26,624 nucleotides of DNA from an uncultured Alphaproteobacteria bacterium (GCA_937919435.1 CALFRR010000223.1:1-26624); one strand, 5' to 3'; shown: positions 7,201-15,892, counted from the stretch's first letter. Program-made: numbers and translations. Notes: generated by a model not told the origin, from the letters alone.

Positions 7201-10200
7201 ATGAGTTCCACCGATCCCTTCACCCTCGATCTCTTCGGGACGACCGGCCTTTCCTCCGGACTGAGCTTCGGCCTCGGTGCCTTGTCGCCGCCGCCCGACG
7301 ACGATCCCGACGATCCGCCGCCCTCCACGCCGGCCCCCGCCTCGACGGGGGCCGTGTTCGTTCGGCCGGCCGCTTCCGAGAGGGATCTCGGGGAGAACTT
7401 CCATCTCGAAGGGGACCGCCGTCTCGCCGCCGGTTGGAAGGGGAGAGCGCGCGACAACATCGAGGCCATTCGACTGGCGGCCGCGATCGAACGCGACAAC
7501 CGTCCAGCGACGGCTGAGGAACAGGAGCGCCTCATCCGCTTCATCGGCTTCGGTGCATCGGAGCTCGCCAACGGCGTCTTCCGCCGCCCCGGCGAGATGG
7601 CCTTCCGCGCCGGTTGGGAGGAGATCGGCGCCGACCTCGAGGACGCGGTCGGGGAGGGGGATCATGCTTCGCTCGCCCGCTGCACCCAATATGCTCACTT
7701 CACGCCCGAAGGGATCGTCCGCGCGATCTGGGCTGGTCTCGAACGCCTCGGCTGGCGCGGCGGCCGCGTGTTGGAGCCCGGGATCGGTACGGGGCTCTTC
7801 CCGACGCTGATGCCCGAAGCCTTTCGATCCGTCTCGCGCGTCACAGGGGTCGAGCTCGACCCGGTGACGGCGCGGATCGCCCGGCTGCTGCAGCCGCGGG
7901 CGCGGATCCTGACGGGGGATTTCGCGCGCACCGAGTTGGCGGCGAACTTCGATCTCGCCATCGGCAATCCGCCCTTCTCCGATCGCACGGTTCGCTCCGA
8001 CCGTGCCTATCGTTCGCTCGGCCTGCGCCTCCACGACTACTTCATCGCCCGGTCGATCGATCTCCTGAAACCCGGCGGCCTCGCCGCCTTCGTCACCTCG
8101 CACGGAACGATGGACAAGGCCGACGGCACGGCGCGCGAACACATCGCGAAGTCGGCCGATCTCGTCGCCGCCGTTCGCCTGCCCGCGGGTTCATTCCGCG
8201 CCGATGCCGGCACCGACGTGGTGGTCGACGTCCTCTTCTTCCGCAAACGCAAGGCGGGCGAACCGCGAGGTGACACGACCTGGCTCGACCTCACCGAGGT
8301 GCGCCCGGCCGGCGACGAGGAGGGCGCGATCCGCGTCAACGCCTGGTTCGCTCGCCACTCGGAACTGGTGCTCGGCACCCACGCGCTGACCTCCGGTCCA
8401 TTCGGCGAGACCTACACCTGCCTCACCGGCGACGAGGCTCTCGAGACCGTTCTCGGCCGTGCCGTCTCGCGTCTGCCGGAAGCGATCTACGACGGCGAGC
8501 CGGAGGCGATCGACGTGGATGGTGACGAAGCGCTGGCCATTGCTCCCATCGCTGCCGGATCGCATGTCCGCGAGGGCAGCTATCTGATGGACCCGCGCCG
8601 GGGTCTCATGCAGATCGCCGCCGGCGTGCCGGTGCCGGTCGCGGTCCGCAAGGGGAGGGGCGGCGAGGGGGTCTCCGAGACGCACTTCCGGATCATCGGC
8701 AAGCTGATCCCGATCCGCGATGCCGTGCGCCAGATCCTCGCCTGTCAGGAGGCCGACCAGCCGTGGCAGTCGGCGCAGGTGCGGTTGCGCATCGCTTGGT
8801 CCGCCTTCGTGCGGACCTTCGGCCCGATCAACCACACCACGGTCTCGGTCACCGAGGATGCCGAGACCGGCGAGGTGCGCGAGACCCATCGCCAGCCGAA
8901 CCTCGCGCCGTTCCGGGATGACCCCGACTGCTGGCTGGTCGCCTCGATCGAGGACTACGACCTCGACTCCGACACGGCGAAGCCGGGGCCGATCTTCTCG
9001 GGTCGCGTGATCGCGCCGCCGGCGCCGCCGGTGATCACCTCGGCCGCCGATGCACTCGCCGTGGTGTTGAACGAGCGTGGCCGCGTCGATCTCGACCACG
9101 TCGCCGAGCTGCTCCATCGAGACGTCGACGACGTGCTGGCCGAACTCGGCACGGCGATCTTCCGCGATCCAGCCGACGGTTCCTGGCAGACGGCGGATGC
9201 CTATCTCTCCGGGACCGTACGCAGGAAGCTCGAGGTGGCTACGGCCGCGGCGGCGCTCGATCCCGTCTTCGAGAGGAACGTTCGAGCCCTCGAAGCCGTG
9301 CAGCCGGCCGACCTCCGCCCCTCCGAGATCACCGCCCGCTTCGGTGCCCCGTGGATTCCGGCTTCGGACATCGTCGCCTTCGTGCGCGAGACGATGGGTG
9401 CCGATATCCGCATTCACCACATGCCGGAACTGGCGTCGTGGACTGTCGAGGCGCGTCAGCTCGGCTGGATGGCGGCCGGTACGTCGGAATGGGGCACCGA
9501 GCGCCGCCATGCCGGCGAACTGCTGGCCGATGCGCTGAACTCCCGCGTGCCGCAGATCTTCGACACGGTCGAGGAGGACGGCAAGGAACGCCGCATCCTC
9601 AATGTCGTCGACACCGAAGCGGCCAAGGAGAAGCTCGCGAAGATCAAGACCGCGTTCCAGACCTGGGTCTGGACCGATCCCGATCGTACCGATCGGTTGG
9701 CGCGGATCTACAACGATCGCTTCAACGACATCGCGCCGCGCTGCTTCGATGGATCCCACCTGAAGCTGCCGGGGGCCTCCGGCGCCTTCACGCTCTATCC
9801 GCATCAGAAGCGCGGCATCTGGCGGGTCGTCGCCGCCGGCTCGACCTACCTCGCCCATGCCGTCGGCGCCGGCAAGACCTTGACGATGGCGGCCGCCGTC
9901 ATGGAGCAGCGACGTCTCGGTCTGATCGCCAAGGCGATGGTGGTCGTCCCCGGCCATTGCCTGGCGCAGGCGGCGCGAGAATTCCTGGCGCTCTATCCGA
10001 ATGCCCGCATCCTCGTCGCCGACGAGACCAACTTCACGAAGGAGAAACGGCAGCGGTTCCTCGCCCGGGCGGCGACCGCGACCTGGGACGCGATCCTGAT
10101 CACGCATTCCGCCTTCCGCTTCATCGGCGTGCCCTCGGCGTTCGAGCAGCAGATGATCCGAGACGAGCTCGAACTCTACGAGGACCTCGTCACGAAGGTC

Positions 10201-12270
10201 GATGGCGAGGATCGCGTCTCGCGCAAGCGCCTCGAGCGGTTGAAGGAGGGGTTGAAGGAACGGCTCGAGGCCCTCTCGACCCGCAAGGACGACCTCCTCA
10301 CGATCTCGGAGATCGGCGTCGACCAAATCATCGTCGACGAGGCGCAGGAGTTCCGCAAACTCTCCTTCGCCACCAACATGTCGACGCTGAAGGGCGTCGA
10401 TCCGAACGGCTCGCAGCGCGCCTGGGATCTCTGGGTGAAATCCCGCTTCGTCGAGACGAAGAACCCCGGCCGGGCGCTGATCCTCGCTTCCGGTACGCCG
10501 ATCACCAACACCCTCGGCGAGATGTTCTCGGTGCAGCGGCTGATGGACCACGAGGCGTTGACGGCCCGCGGTCTCCACGAGTTCGACGCCTGGGCCTCGA
10601 CTTTCGGCGACACCACCACCGAACTCGAGCTTCAACCCTCCGGCAGGTACAAGCCGGTCAGCCGCTTCGCCAGCTTCGTCAACGTGCCGGAGCTGATCGC
10701 CATGTTCAGGTCTTTCGCCGACGTCGTGCTGCCCGAGGACTTGCGCCGGTACGTGAAGGTGCCGGCGATCGCGACGGGCAAGCGGCAGATCCTGACCGCC
10801 AAGCCGACGGCGGCCTTCAAGCGCTACCAGACCGTGCTCGACGCTCGGATCAAGGCGATCGAAGCGCGCGACCGGCCGGCTGAACCCGGCGACGACATCC
10901 TGCTCTCGGTCATCACCGACGGCAGGCACGCGGCGATCGATCTGCGCCTCGTCGATCCCGACAACGACGACGAGTCGGAGAACAAGCTCAACCTCCTCGT
11001 CGCCAACGCCTTCCGCATCTGGCGCGAGACGAGGGAGAACGCCTATGTCCGCCCCGACGGCGAGCCCTACGAGCTCGCCGGCGCCGCGCAGATGATCTTC
11101 TCCGACCTCGGCACGATCGCGGTGGAGAAGACCCGTGGTTTTTCGGCCTACCGCTGGATCCGTGACGAGCTCGTCCGGCTCGGCGTACCGGCTGCCGAGA
11201 TCGCCTTCATGCAGGACCACAAGAAGTCGGAGGCGAAGCAGCGTCTGTTCGGCGACGTGCGCGCCGGCAGGGTCCGCTTCCTGATCGGCAGCTCGGAGAC
11301 AATGGGCACCGGGGTCAACGCCCAACTCCGGCTGAAGGCGCTCCATCACCTCGACGTGCCTTGGCTCCCTTCACAGATCGAGCAGCGTGAGGGGCGGATC
11401 GTCCGCCAGGGCAATCAGCACGACGAGGTCGACATCTACGCCTACGCGACCGAGGGATCACTCGACGCCACCATGTGGCAGAACAACGAGCGCAAAGCCC
11501 GCTTCATCGGCGCCGCGCTCTCCGGCGACACTTCGATCCGCAAGCTGGAGGATCTCGGCGAAGGTCAGGCGAACCAGTTTGCGATGGCCAAGGCGATCGC
11601 CTCCGGCGACCAACGCCTGATGCAGAAGGCCGGGCTCGAGGCGGACATCGCACGACTGGAGCGCCTGCGGGCCGCCCACGACGACGACCTCTTCTCCGTC
11701 CGTCGGCAGATCCGCGATGCCGAGCGCGACATCGAGCATGCGACCCGCCGTATCGCAGAGATCGGCGAGGACATCGCTCGTCTGGTGCCGACTGCCGGCG
11801 ATGCCTTCGTCATGACGGTAGCGCGGGAGGCTTTCACCGAGCGTAAGGCCGCCGGCCGCGCGTTGATGAAGGAGATCCTCACCCTCGTCCAGCTCCGGCA
11901 GGAGGGCGACACCGTCATCGCTTCGATCGGCGGCTTCGACGTGGAGTTCCGTGGCGAGCGGTTCGGTGGGGATGGTTTCCGCACCACGACCATGTTGCTC
12001 AGGACCGGCGCCGATCAGGAGATCGAGCTACCGCTCACCGTCACGCCGCTCGGGGCCGTCGCCCGGCTCGAGCATGCGGTCACCGGCTTCGAGGAGGAGC
12101 GGGAACGGCAGCTTCGCCGGTGCGACGAGGCGAAGAGCCGTCTCGCTTCTTACCGATCACGCCAGGGCCGCACGTTCGCCTTCGCCGAGGATCTCGCCGA
12201 CAAGCGGCGGCGGCTCACCGAGATCGAGAAGGCGCTGGCGGTCGAAGGAGTGCCGATGATCGCGGCTTGA
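7201..12270 (+). CDS. Giant N6-adenine methylase / SF2 helicase fusion (DarB-like)
   Basis: A 1689-residue cytoplasmic protein. The methylase part has the AdoMet-binding 'EPGIGTG' at 192-198 and the catalytic 'NPPF' at 256-259. The helicase part has Walker A 'AVGAGKT' at 887-893, Walker B 'DEAQ' at 1046-1049, 'SGTP' at 1097-1100 and motif VI 'QREGRIVRQG' at 1395-1404. All key residues are intact. A charged coiled-coil-like stretch follows at about 1480-1540 and again near the end. Such proteins occur on alphaproteobacterial plasmids and integrative elements and share their layout with phage P1 DarB, a DNA-protecting antirestriction protein. Modification or protection of transferred DNA is therefore a reasonable inference, not shown. 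ATG 7201 is preceded by GAGGAG; a non-ATG start at 7141 would add 20 atypical residues. It ends the module that starts at 4885. Confidence 0.9.
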   Translation: MSSTDPFTLDLFGTTGLSSGLSFGLGALSPPPDDDPDDPPPSTPAPASTGAVFVRPAASERDLGENFHLEGDRRLAAGWKGRARDNIEAIRLAAAIERDNRPATAEEQERLIRFIGFGASELANGVFRRPGEMAFRAGWEEIGADLEDAVGEGDHASLARCTQYAHFTPEGIVRAIWAGLERLGWRGGRVLEPGIGTGLFPTLMPEAFRSVSRVTGVELDPVTARIARLLQPRARILTGDFARTELAANFDLAIGNPPFSDRTVRSDRAYRSLGLRLHDYFIARSIDLLKPGGLAAFVTSHGTMDKADGTAREHIAKSADLVAAVRLPAGSFRADAGTDVVVDVLFFRKRKAGEPRGDTTWLDLTEVRPAGDEEGAIRVNAWFARHSELVLGTHALTSGPFGETYTCLTGDEALETVLGRAVSRLPEAIYDGEPEAIDVDGDEALAIAPIAAGSHVREGSYLMDPRRGLMQIAAGVPVPVAVRKGRGGEGVSETHFRIIGKLIPIRDAVRQILACQEADQPWQSAQVRLRIAWSAFVRTFGPINHTTVSVTEDAETGEVRETHRQPNLAPFRDDPDCWLVASIEDYDLDSDTAKPGPIFSGRVIAPPAPPVITSAADALAVVLNERGRVDLDHVAELLHRDVDDVLAELGTAIFRDPADGSWQTADAYLSGTVRRKLEVATAAAALDPVFERNVRALEAVQPADLRPSEITARFGAPWIPASDIVAFVRETMGADIRIHHMPELASWTVEARQLGWMAAGTSEWGTERRHAGELLADALNSRVPQIFDTVEEDGKERRILNVVDTEAAKEKLAKIKTAFQTWVWTDPDRTDRLARIYNDRFNDIAPRCFDGSHLKLPGASGAFTLYPHQKRGIWRVVAAGSTYLAHAVGAGKTLTMAAAVMEQRRLGLIAKAMVVVPGHCLAQAAREFLALYPNARILVADETNFTKEKRQRFLARAATATWDAILITHSAFRFIGVPSAFEQQMIRDELELYEDLVTKVDGEDRVSRKRLERLKEGLKERLEALSTRKDDLLTISEIGVDQIIVDEAQEFRKLSFATNMSTLKGVDPNGSQRAWDLWVKSRFVETKNPGRALILASGTPITNTLGEMFSVQRLMDHEALTARGLHEFDAWASTFGDTTTELELQPSGRYKPVSRFASFVNVPELIAMFRSFADVVLPEDLRRYVKVPAIATGKRQILTAKPTAAFKRYQTVLDARIKAIEARDRPAEPGDDILLSVITDGRHAAIDLRLVDPDNDDESENKLNLLVANAFRIWRETRENAYVRPDGEPYELAGAAQMIFSDLGTIAVEKTRGFSAYRWIRDELVRLGVPAAEIAFMQDHKKSEAKQRLFGDVRAGRVRFLIGSSETMGTGVNAQLRLKALHHLDVPWLPSQIEQREGRIVRQGNQHDEVDIYAYATEGSLDATMWQNNERKARFIGAALSGDTSIRKLEDLGEGQANQFAMAKAIASGDQRLMQKAGLEADIARLERLRAAHDDDLFSVRRQIRDAERDIEHATRRIAEIGEDIARLVPTAGDAFVMTVAREAFTERKAAGRALMKEILTLVQLRQEGDTVIASIGGFDVEFRGERFGGDGFRTTTMLLRTGADQEIELPLTVTPLGAVARLEHAVTGFEEERERQLRRCDEAKSRLASYRSRQGRTFAFAEDLADKRRRLTEIEKALAVEGVPMIAA

Positions 12271-12306
12271 GGGGGGGGCCTCCGATGCGGCGGCGCCGAC
12301 GGGAGT

Positions 12307-12324
12307 CGACCCGAAGCGGACGCT
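12307..12324 (+). repeat. 18-bp direct repeat, left copy
   Basis: CGACCCGAAGCGGACGCT is identical to 15232-15249, in the same orientation. The two copies enclose the regulator, the TauE/SafE permease and the tyrosine recombinase (about 2.9 kb). The right copy lies 77 bp upstream of the recombinase start, where an attachment site would be expected. Both flanks diverge immediately outside the 18 bases. Alternative: a dispersed intergenic motif of this lineage. Confidence 0.5.
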
Positions 12325-12363
12325 CGAACATAGTCCCTTCGGTCATGTCGGACATCGATCCCG

Positions 12364-13344
12364 TCACGTCTCGGCGACTATCCGCCCCATGTCGGCGATG
12401 TCGTAGCCGCCGATGCTGCGGAACTCTTTCTGGAACTTCGCCGAGCGCAGGATCTCGAGCATGGTGCGGATCTCGGGCCGGTCGAGATGCTCGGTTTTGA
12501 CCACGAGGTCGTAGCGCTCCCGCTTCATCGGCACGAAGTCGAGATTGTCGACCTGCCGGGCGATCTTCTCCGTGCCCACTGCCACATCGGCCTCGCCGCG
12601 CCCGACGGCGCTGGCGACGGCGAGATGGGACTGGTTCTCGTCGTCCCAGCCGGCGATCCGGCTGCCCCAGAGACCGAGGAGCTTGAGGTTCTCGTCGAGC
12701 AGCACGCGCGAGCCCGCTCCCTTCTCGCGATTGATCATGCGGATGTCGTCGCGGCCGAAATCGGCCCACGACACGATGCCCTTCGGATTGCCCTTGGCGA
12801 CGTAGAGCCCCTGCGTCCGATAGGCGATGTTGACGATGGTGCAGCGGACGCCCGGCAGCAGGGCGTGGACATGGGGAATGTTGTAGTCGTCGCTTGCGCT
12901 GTCCCAGAGGTGCGCCGTCGCGACGGCAATCTTGTCGTGATAGAGCGAAACGAGGCTGTCGTAGCTGCCGATGTAGGCCCTGAGCGCCATGACGCCGTGG
13001 TGGCGCATGAAGTTCGACAGGATGTCGAGCACCAGATCCTGGCCGCAGATGACGAAGCCGGCGTCCCTCCGGCGATCGGCCGACAGGTCGAAGTACCGTG
13101 TCTCGTCGAACGCGGCGGGCTTCGGCGGGGCCGGAGGTAGAGGTGCCGTCTTCGATGCTTCGATACAGGAGAGCACGTCGGCTTCGGTGAAGCGGATCTT
13201 GCGGCCGACCTTGTAGTGGCCGATGCCGCCGTTCTTGATCAGCGTGTAGACGCCGCTCCGGCTGATGTTCAGCCGCTCGGCGACGTCCTCGACCGTCATG
13301 GCATCGCTGGGTGGCATGGCGGGTTCATCCATTTTCATCTTCAT
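12364..13344 (-). CDS. HTH regulator with periplasmic-binding-protein-like ligand domain
   Basis: A 326-residue one-component regulator. Residues about 16-65 form an excisionase/MerR-like winged HTH ('MTVEDVAERLNISRSGVYTLIKNGGIGHYKVGRKIRFTEADV'-type; key features are the 'VAERLNIS' helix and 'YKVGRKIRF' wing). After a proline-rich linker (about 70-80), residues 88-315 form a PBP_like domain as in molybdate- and sulfate-type binding proteins, here cytoplasmic because no signal peptide precedes it. Such regulators sense small anions or oxyanions. It is divergent from a TauE/SafE permease and a perfect 9+9 bp palindrome lies between them, so it probably controls that permease and itself. The start is uncertain: ATG 13344, 13338 and 13332 are all in frame with no strong ribosome site. 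Confidence 0.82.
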   Translation of the reverse strand: MKMKMDEPAMPPSDAMTVEDVAERLNISRSGVYTLIKNGGIGHYKVGRKIRFTEADVLSCIEASKTAPLPPAPPKPAAFDETRYFDLSADRRRDAGFVICGQDLVLDILSNFMRHHGVMALRAYIGSYDSLVSLYHDKIAVATAHLWDSASDDYNIPHVHALLPGVRCTIVNIAYRTQGLYVAKGNPKGIVSWADFGRDDIRMINREKGAGSRVLLDENLKLLGLWGSRIAGWDDENQSHLAVASAVGRGEADVAVGTEKIARQVDNLDFVPMKRERYDLVVKTEHLDRPEIRTMLEILRSAKFQKEFRSIGGYDIADMGRIVAET

Positions 13345-13446
13345 TCGTATTCGTTCGCGCAGGTTGCCAAAAAATGCGTCGTTCGTCCACCTAGTTTGAC
13401 TTTACAACGCAACGAGACGCCGCATTCCTGATGCAAGATGACGAAG

Positions 13447-13472
13447 ATGCACGAATATCTCATTTCGTGCAT
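13447..13472. promoter_or_regulatory. Candidate operator: 9+9 bp perfect palindrome
   Basis: ATGCACGAA, an 8-base spacer, then TTCGTGCAT. It lies in the divergent gap, 57 bp before the permease start and about 100 bp from the regulator start. Its length and symmetry fit a dimeric HTH protein, and the obvious candidate is the adjacent regulator at 12364-13344. A TTGACT at about 13392 may be part of a promoter but no good -10 was found. Confidence 0.6.
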
Positions 13473-13528
13473 TTCCATTTCTTTTCATCCGGGGTCGAGG
13501 GCGGCGCTGGAGGCCGCGAGGTGCCGAG

Positions 13529-14377
13529 ATGAGTGAAGCGTCGACCGTCGCCGTACCGAGTTCCGAAGGTGAGCAATCGAACGAGCCTCCCGTGGGGATG
13601 CGATCCGACGTGCCGGCCTTCGCCGGTGGCGCGCTCATCGGCTCGCTCGGCGGGTTGATCGGTCTCGGCGGGGCGGAGTTCCGCCTGTCGCTGCTGATCG
13701 GCCCCTATCGCTTCCGGGCGCTCGAAGCGGTGATCCTCAACAAGGCGATGAGCCTGATCGTCGTCGCCTCGGCGCTGCCGTTCCGGGCCGTCGCCGTCCC
13801 CTTCGCGAGCGTCGCCGATCATTGGTCGGTCATCGTCAATCTGCTCGCCGGGAGCCTCGTCGGCGCATGGCTCGGTGCCGGTTGGGCGACGAAGCTCGGC
13901 TCGCGGACGCTCTACCGCGTCATCGCCGTGCTGCTGGTCCTCATCGCCGGGGCGTTGCTGTTCGGACACGAGACGGGCGGAGCGCATGCGGTGCTCTCCG
14001 ACGCGTGGCAGATGGTGGCCGGCGTTGCGGCAGGGTTCGGCATCGGGGTGGTCGCGGCGCTGATGGGGGTCGCGGGTGGCGAGTTGCTGATCCCGACGCT
14101 GGTTCTGCTCTTCGGTGCCGACATCAAGCTCGCGGGCTCCCTGTCGCTCGCCGTCAGCCTGCCGACGATGATCGTCGGCTTCGCCCGCTATAGCCGCGAC
14201 AGTGCCTTCGCCACACTCTCCCGCAACAAGCGCTTCGTCGTGATCATGGCGGCCGGTTCGATCGTCGGCAGCTTCCTCGGCGGGCGTCTGCTCGGGCTCG
14301 TCCCCTCGTCCGTGCTGCTGCCGTTGCTGGCGGCGATCCTCGCCCTCTCCTCGGTGAAGGTTTGGCGTCACGGCTGA
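13529..14377 (+). CDS. TauE/SafE-family membrane permease (anion exporter type)
   Basis: A 282-residue inner-membrane protein with about eight hydrophobic segments and the family's internal duplication: 'GGLIGLGGAEFR' near residue 41 and 'ALMGVAGGELLIPTL' near 180 are equivalent glycine-rich loops. The first 30 residues are a polar extension, slightly longer than usual. Characterised relatives move sulfite, sulfoacetate, taurine-derived or other organic anions; the substrate here is unknown, though the PBP-like regulator next door points to an oxyanion or small organic acid. ATG 13529 follows a GAGGT ribosome site. Expression probably depends on the palindrome at 13447-13472. It faces the recombinase gene end-to-end. 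Confidence 0.85.
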   Translation: MSEASTVAVPSSEGEQSNEPPVGMRSDVPAFAGGALIGSLGGLIGLGGAEFRLSLLIGPYRFRALEAVILNKAMSLIVVASALPFRAVAVPFASVADHWSVIVNLLAGSLVGAWLGAGWATKLGSRTLYRVIAVLLVLIAGALLFGHETGGAHAVLSDAWQMVAGVAAGFGIGVVAALMGVAGGELLIPTLVLLFGADIKLAGSLSLAVSLPTMIVGFARYSRDSAFATLSRNKRFVVIMAAGSIVGSFLGGRLLGLVPSSVLLPLLAAILALSSVKVWRHG

Positions 14378-14400
14378 GTTGCTCGGAGGAATGCATCTGT

Positions 14401-14429
14401 CGGTGGTAGCTCTCGCCGCCTTGCCACCG
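14401..14429. terminator. Weak hairpin between convergent permease and recombinase genes
   Basis: CGGTGG and CCACCG form a 6-bp stem around a 17-base loop, 24 bases after the permease stop. There is no U-run. It is in the right place for a shared terminator but is not strong on its own. Confidence 0.3.
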
Positions 14430-14528
14430 CGAACGTTTGGCTCTCCCCAACTCCCTTGGCTGGTTGCCAGTGTCCGCGATTGGCGCGATGAGGCCGACAC
14501 CCTTCGCCCGCAAACATCCGAGTGACGA

Positions 14529-15155
14529 TCATAGATCGGTCTGCTCCGATAGGAGCAGTGCATCCTCGACTTCGATCCCCAGGTACCGAACGGTAGTTTC
14601 GATCTTGGTGTGCCCCAGCAGAATCTGAACGGCTCGGAGGTTGCCGGTCCGCCGGTAGATCTGTGCGACCTTGGTTCGGCGAAGAGAGTGGGTTCCGAAG
14701 TCCTCGGGGTCCAAGCCGATGCTCTCGACCCAGCCATGAACGATCCGGGCATATTGGCGAGTAGAAAGGTGAAGACTCGAACGATCTCGACTCGGGAACA
14801 GGTAGGCCGATCCTCGCGCGCGAAGCACCGGAAGCAATCGTTCGACCGCTTTGCGCGTCTGTTCAGTGATCTCGAACTGGACCGGATTACCGGTCTTACG
14901 CTGAACAATGGTGGCTCGTTCCCGAACCCTGGTTCCGGTGCAGACGTCGTCGATCTTCAGGCTGACCAGATCGCAAGCGCGTAGCTTGCTGTCGACGGCC
15001 ATGTCGAACAGCGCGAGATCGCGGCCCGATCCCCCCATCTCCAACCGCACACGGATCGACCATACGTGCTTGGGTTGAAGAGGGCGCTTCTGTCCGACGA
15101 GAACGCCCTTATTCCAAGGAACGGTGGGTCTGAAGTCGTTGGCGAGTTCGGGCAT
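14529..15155 (-). CDS. Tyrosine recombinase / integrase (short plasmid type)
   Basis: A 208-residue tyrosine recombinase with a complete active site: R59 ('KLRACDL'), K87 ('QRKTGN'), H156-xx-R159 ('HSLRRTK'), H182 ('LGHTKIETT') and the nucleophile Y191 ('VRYLG'). The N-terminal DNA-binding domain is much reduced compared with phage integrases (about 300-400 aa), which is normal for this family of compact enzymes on alphaproteobacterial plasmids and chromids. ATG 15155 is preceded by GGAGG with 7-base spacing. No excisionase or relaxase lies beside it. One copy of an 18-bp repeat lies 77 bp upstream and its twin is at 12307. It could resolve replicon dimers or move the bracketed block; the sequence does not decide. 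Confidence 0.9.
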   Translation of the reverse strand: MPELANDFRPTVPWNKGVLVGQKRPLQPKHVWSIRVRLEMGGSGRDLALFDMAVDSKLRACDLVSLKIDDVCTGTRVRERATIVQRKTGNPVQFEITEQTRKAVERLLPVLRARGSAYLFPSRDRSSLHLSTRQYARIVHGWVESIGLDPEDFGTHSLRRTKVAQIYRRTGNLRAVQILLGHTKIETTVRYLGIEVEDALLLSEQTDL

Positions 15156-15197
15156 GGCGTGGCCTCCATCCCGCCCCCGACTGAATTCTAGTGCAGA

Positions 15198-15431
15198 TCA
15201 GTTAACGCGGCGCCATTCGCCCGACGCCCTGCGACCCGAAGCGGACGCTTCAGATCGCGCGCCTCCGGTGAAGCCGCGCGGTTCAGACGGCTCGGAGTTG
15301 GTCGGGTTGCGCAGCGCCATCTCACGACGCGGGAAGAAGTGCGCGAACCGGTCGGCGATGGGATGGACGATGACATGACGCTGATGTTGCGGGGCTCCGT
15401 CGTTCTTCTCCTCGACCGCCTTGAGCCACAA
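15198..15431 (-). pseudogene. Possible gene fragment upstream of recombinase
   Basis: This 77-codon frame is closed by a stop codon directly upstream and has only a TTG start and no ribosome site. Its first 50 codons nevertheless have the strong G/C third-position bias of real genes here, giving 'HVIVHPIADRFAHFFPRREMALRNP'-type protein (histidine/arginine rich). The last 25 codons are low complexity. I read it as the remnant of a gene cut at or near 15431, but I do not recognise the family, and chance is possible. Confidence 0.25.
15232..15249 (+). repeat. 18-bp direct repeat, right copy
   Basis: Identical to 12307-12324 and in the same orientation. It lies 77 bp upstream of the tyrosine recombinase start, inside the possible gene remnant. 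See the left copy for interpretation. Confidence 0.5.
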
Positions 15432-15465
15432 TTATACAATGCCGATTTCCGCTCGGAGGGTGCTG

Positions 15466-15810
15466 ATGAATTCGCTCGTCTCGGCATACGGTTCTTTGGC
15501 ACTTGCCATCGTCAGTGAGGTCATAGGATCGACCCTGTTGCAAAAGTCCCAACAGATGAGCCGGCTCACCCCGACGGTGGCGATGCTCGTCTTCTATCTG
15601 GCGTCGCTCTTCTTTCTTTCCTATGCACTGAAGAGCATCCCGCTCGGCGTTGCATATGCGATTTGGGCCGGAGTCGGCATCGTCCTGACGGCGACCGTCG
15701 GCATCGTGCTCTTCGGGCAGGTTCTCGACGCTGCGGCTATGATCGGAATAACACTGATCGTTGCAGGCATCGTCGTCATGCAACTATTTTCGGCAACGCT
15801 GCATCACTGA
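15466..15810 (+). CDS. Small multidrug resistance (SMR) efflux protein, EmrE-like
   Basis: A 114-residue inner-membrane protein with four hydrophobic helices. The membrane-embedded glutamate that couples proton and substrate is E18 in 'AIVSEVIGS' (equivalent to E14 of EmrE). The TM2-TM3 signature 'LGVAYAIWAGVG', including the conserved tryptophan, is intact. This makes it a quaternary-cation/lipophilic-cation or guanidinium exporter working as an antiparallel dimer. The closer EmrE-like sequence (not the Gdx type) is my reading, with moderate certainty. ATG 15466 follows CGGAGGG; a TTG frame opening at 15421 would add 15 polar residues. It is a single gene without a paired SMR subunit. Confidence 0.9.
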   Translation: MNSLVSAYGSLALAIVSEVIGSTLLQKSQQMSRLTPTVAMLVFYLASLFFLSYALKSIPLGVAYAIWAGVGIVLTATVGIVLFGQVLDAAAMIGITLIVAGIVVMQLFSATLHH

Positions 15811-15892
15811 GCCGCGCAGACCGAAGGTCGCTGCCATACGAAATCACCACAGTGTTCAAAGCGCAGGCGATCTCGTCGGCTGCGCGACGACT

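Larger units (their letters stand above)
15156..15465. other. Intergenic region with a possible gene remnant and an 18-bp repeat
   Basis: Between the recombinase and the SMR gene I see the right copy of the 18-bp repeat (15232-15249), a minus-strand reading frame with coding-like codon use (15198-15431) and an AT-rich patch near 15430-15440 (ATTATACAAT) that may hold the -10 of the SMR gene. No guanidine riboswitch was recognised. Confidence 0.4.

Noticed and set aside
8191..11349. A 1052-codon open frame on the minus strand
   Set aside because: It is antisense to the helicase-methylase gene, whose motifs are all in the plus frame. GC-rich third positions keep the opposite frame open, and its translation has no recognisable domain.
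13460..14908. 482-codon minus-strand frame over the permease
   Set aside because: It is antisense to the TauE/SafE gene and runs out of frame into the recombinase; the product is Arg/Glu/Gln low complexity.
15360..15465. Guanidine (ykkC or mini-ykkC) riboswitch before the SMR gene
   Set aside because: No paired hairpins with ACGR loops and no ykkC core were seen.
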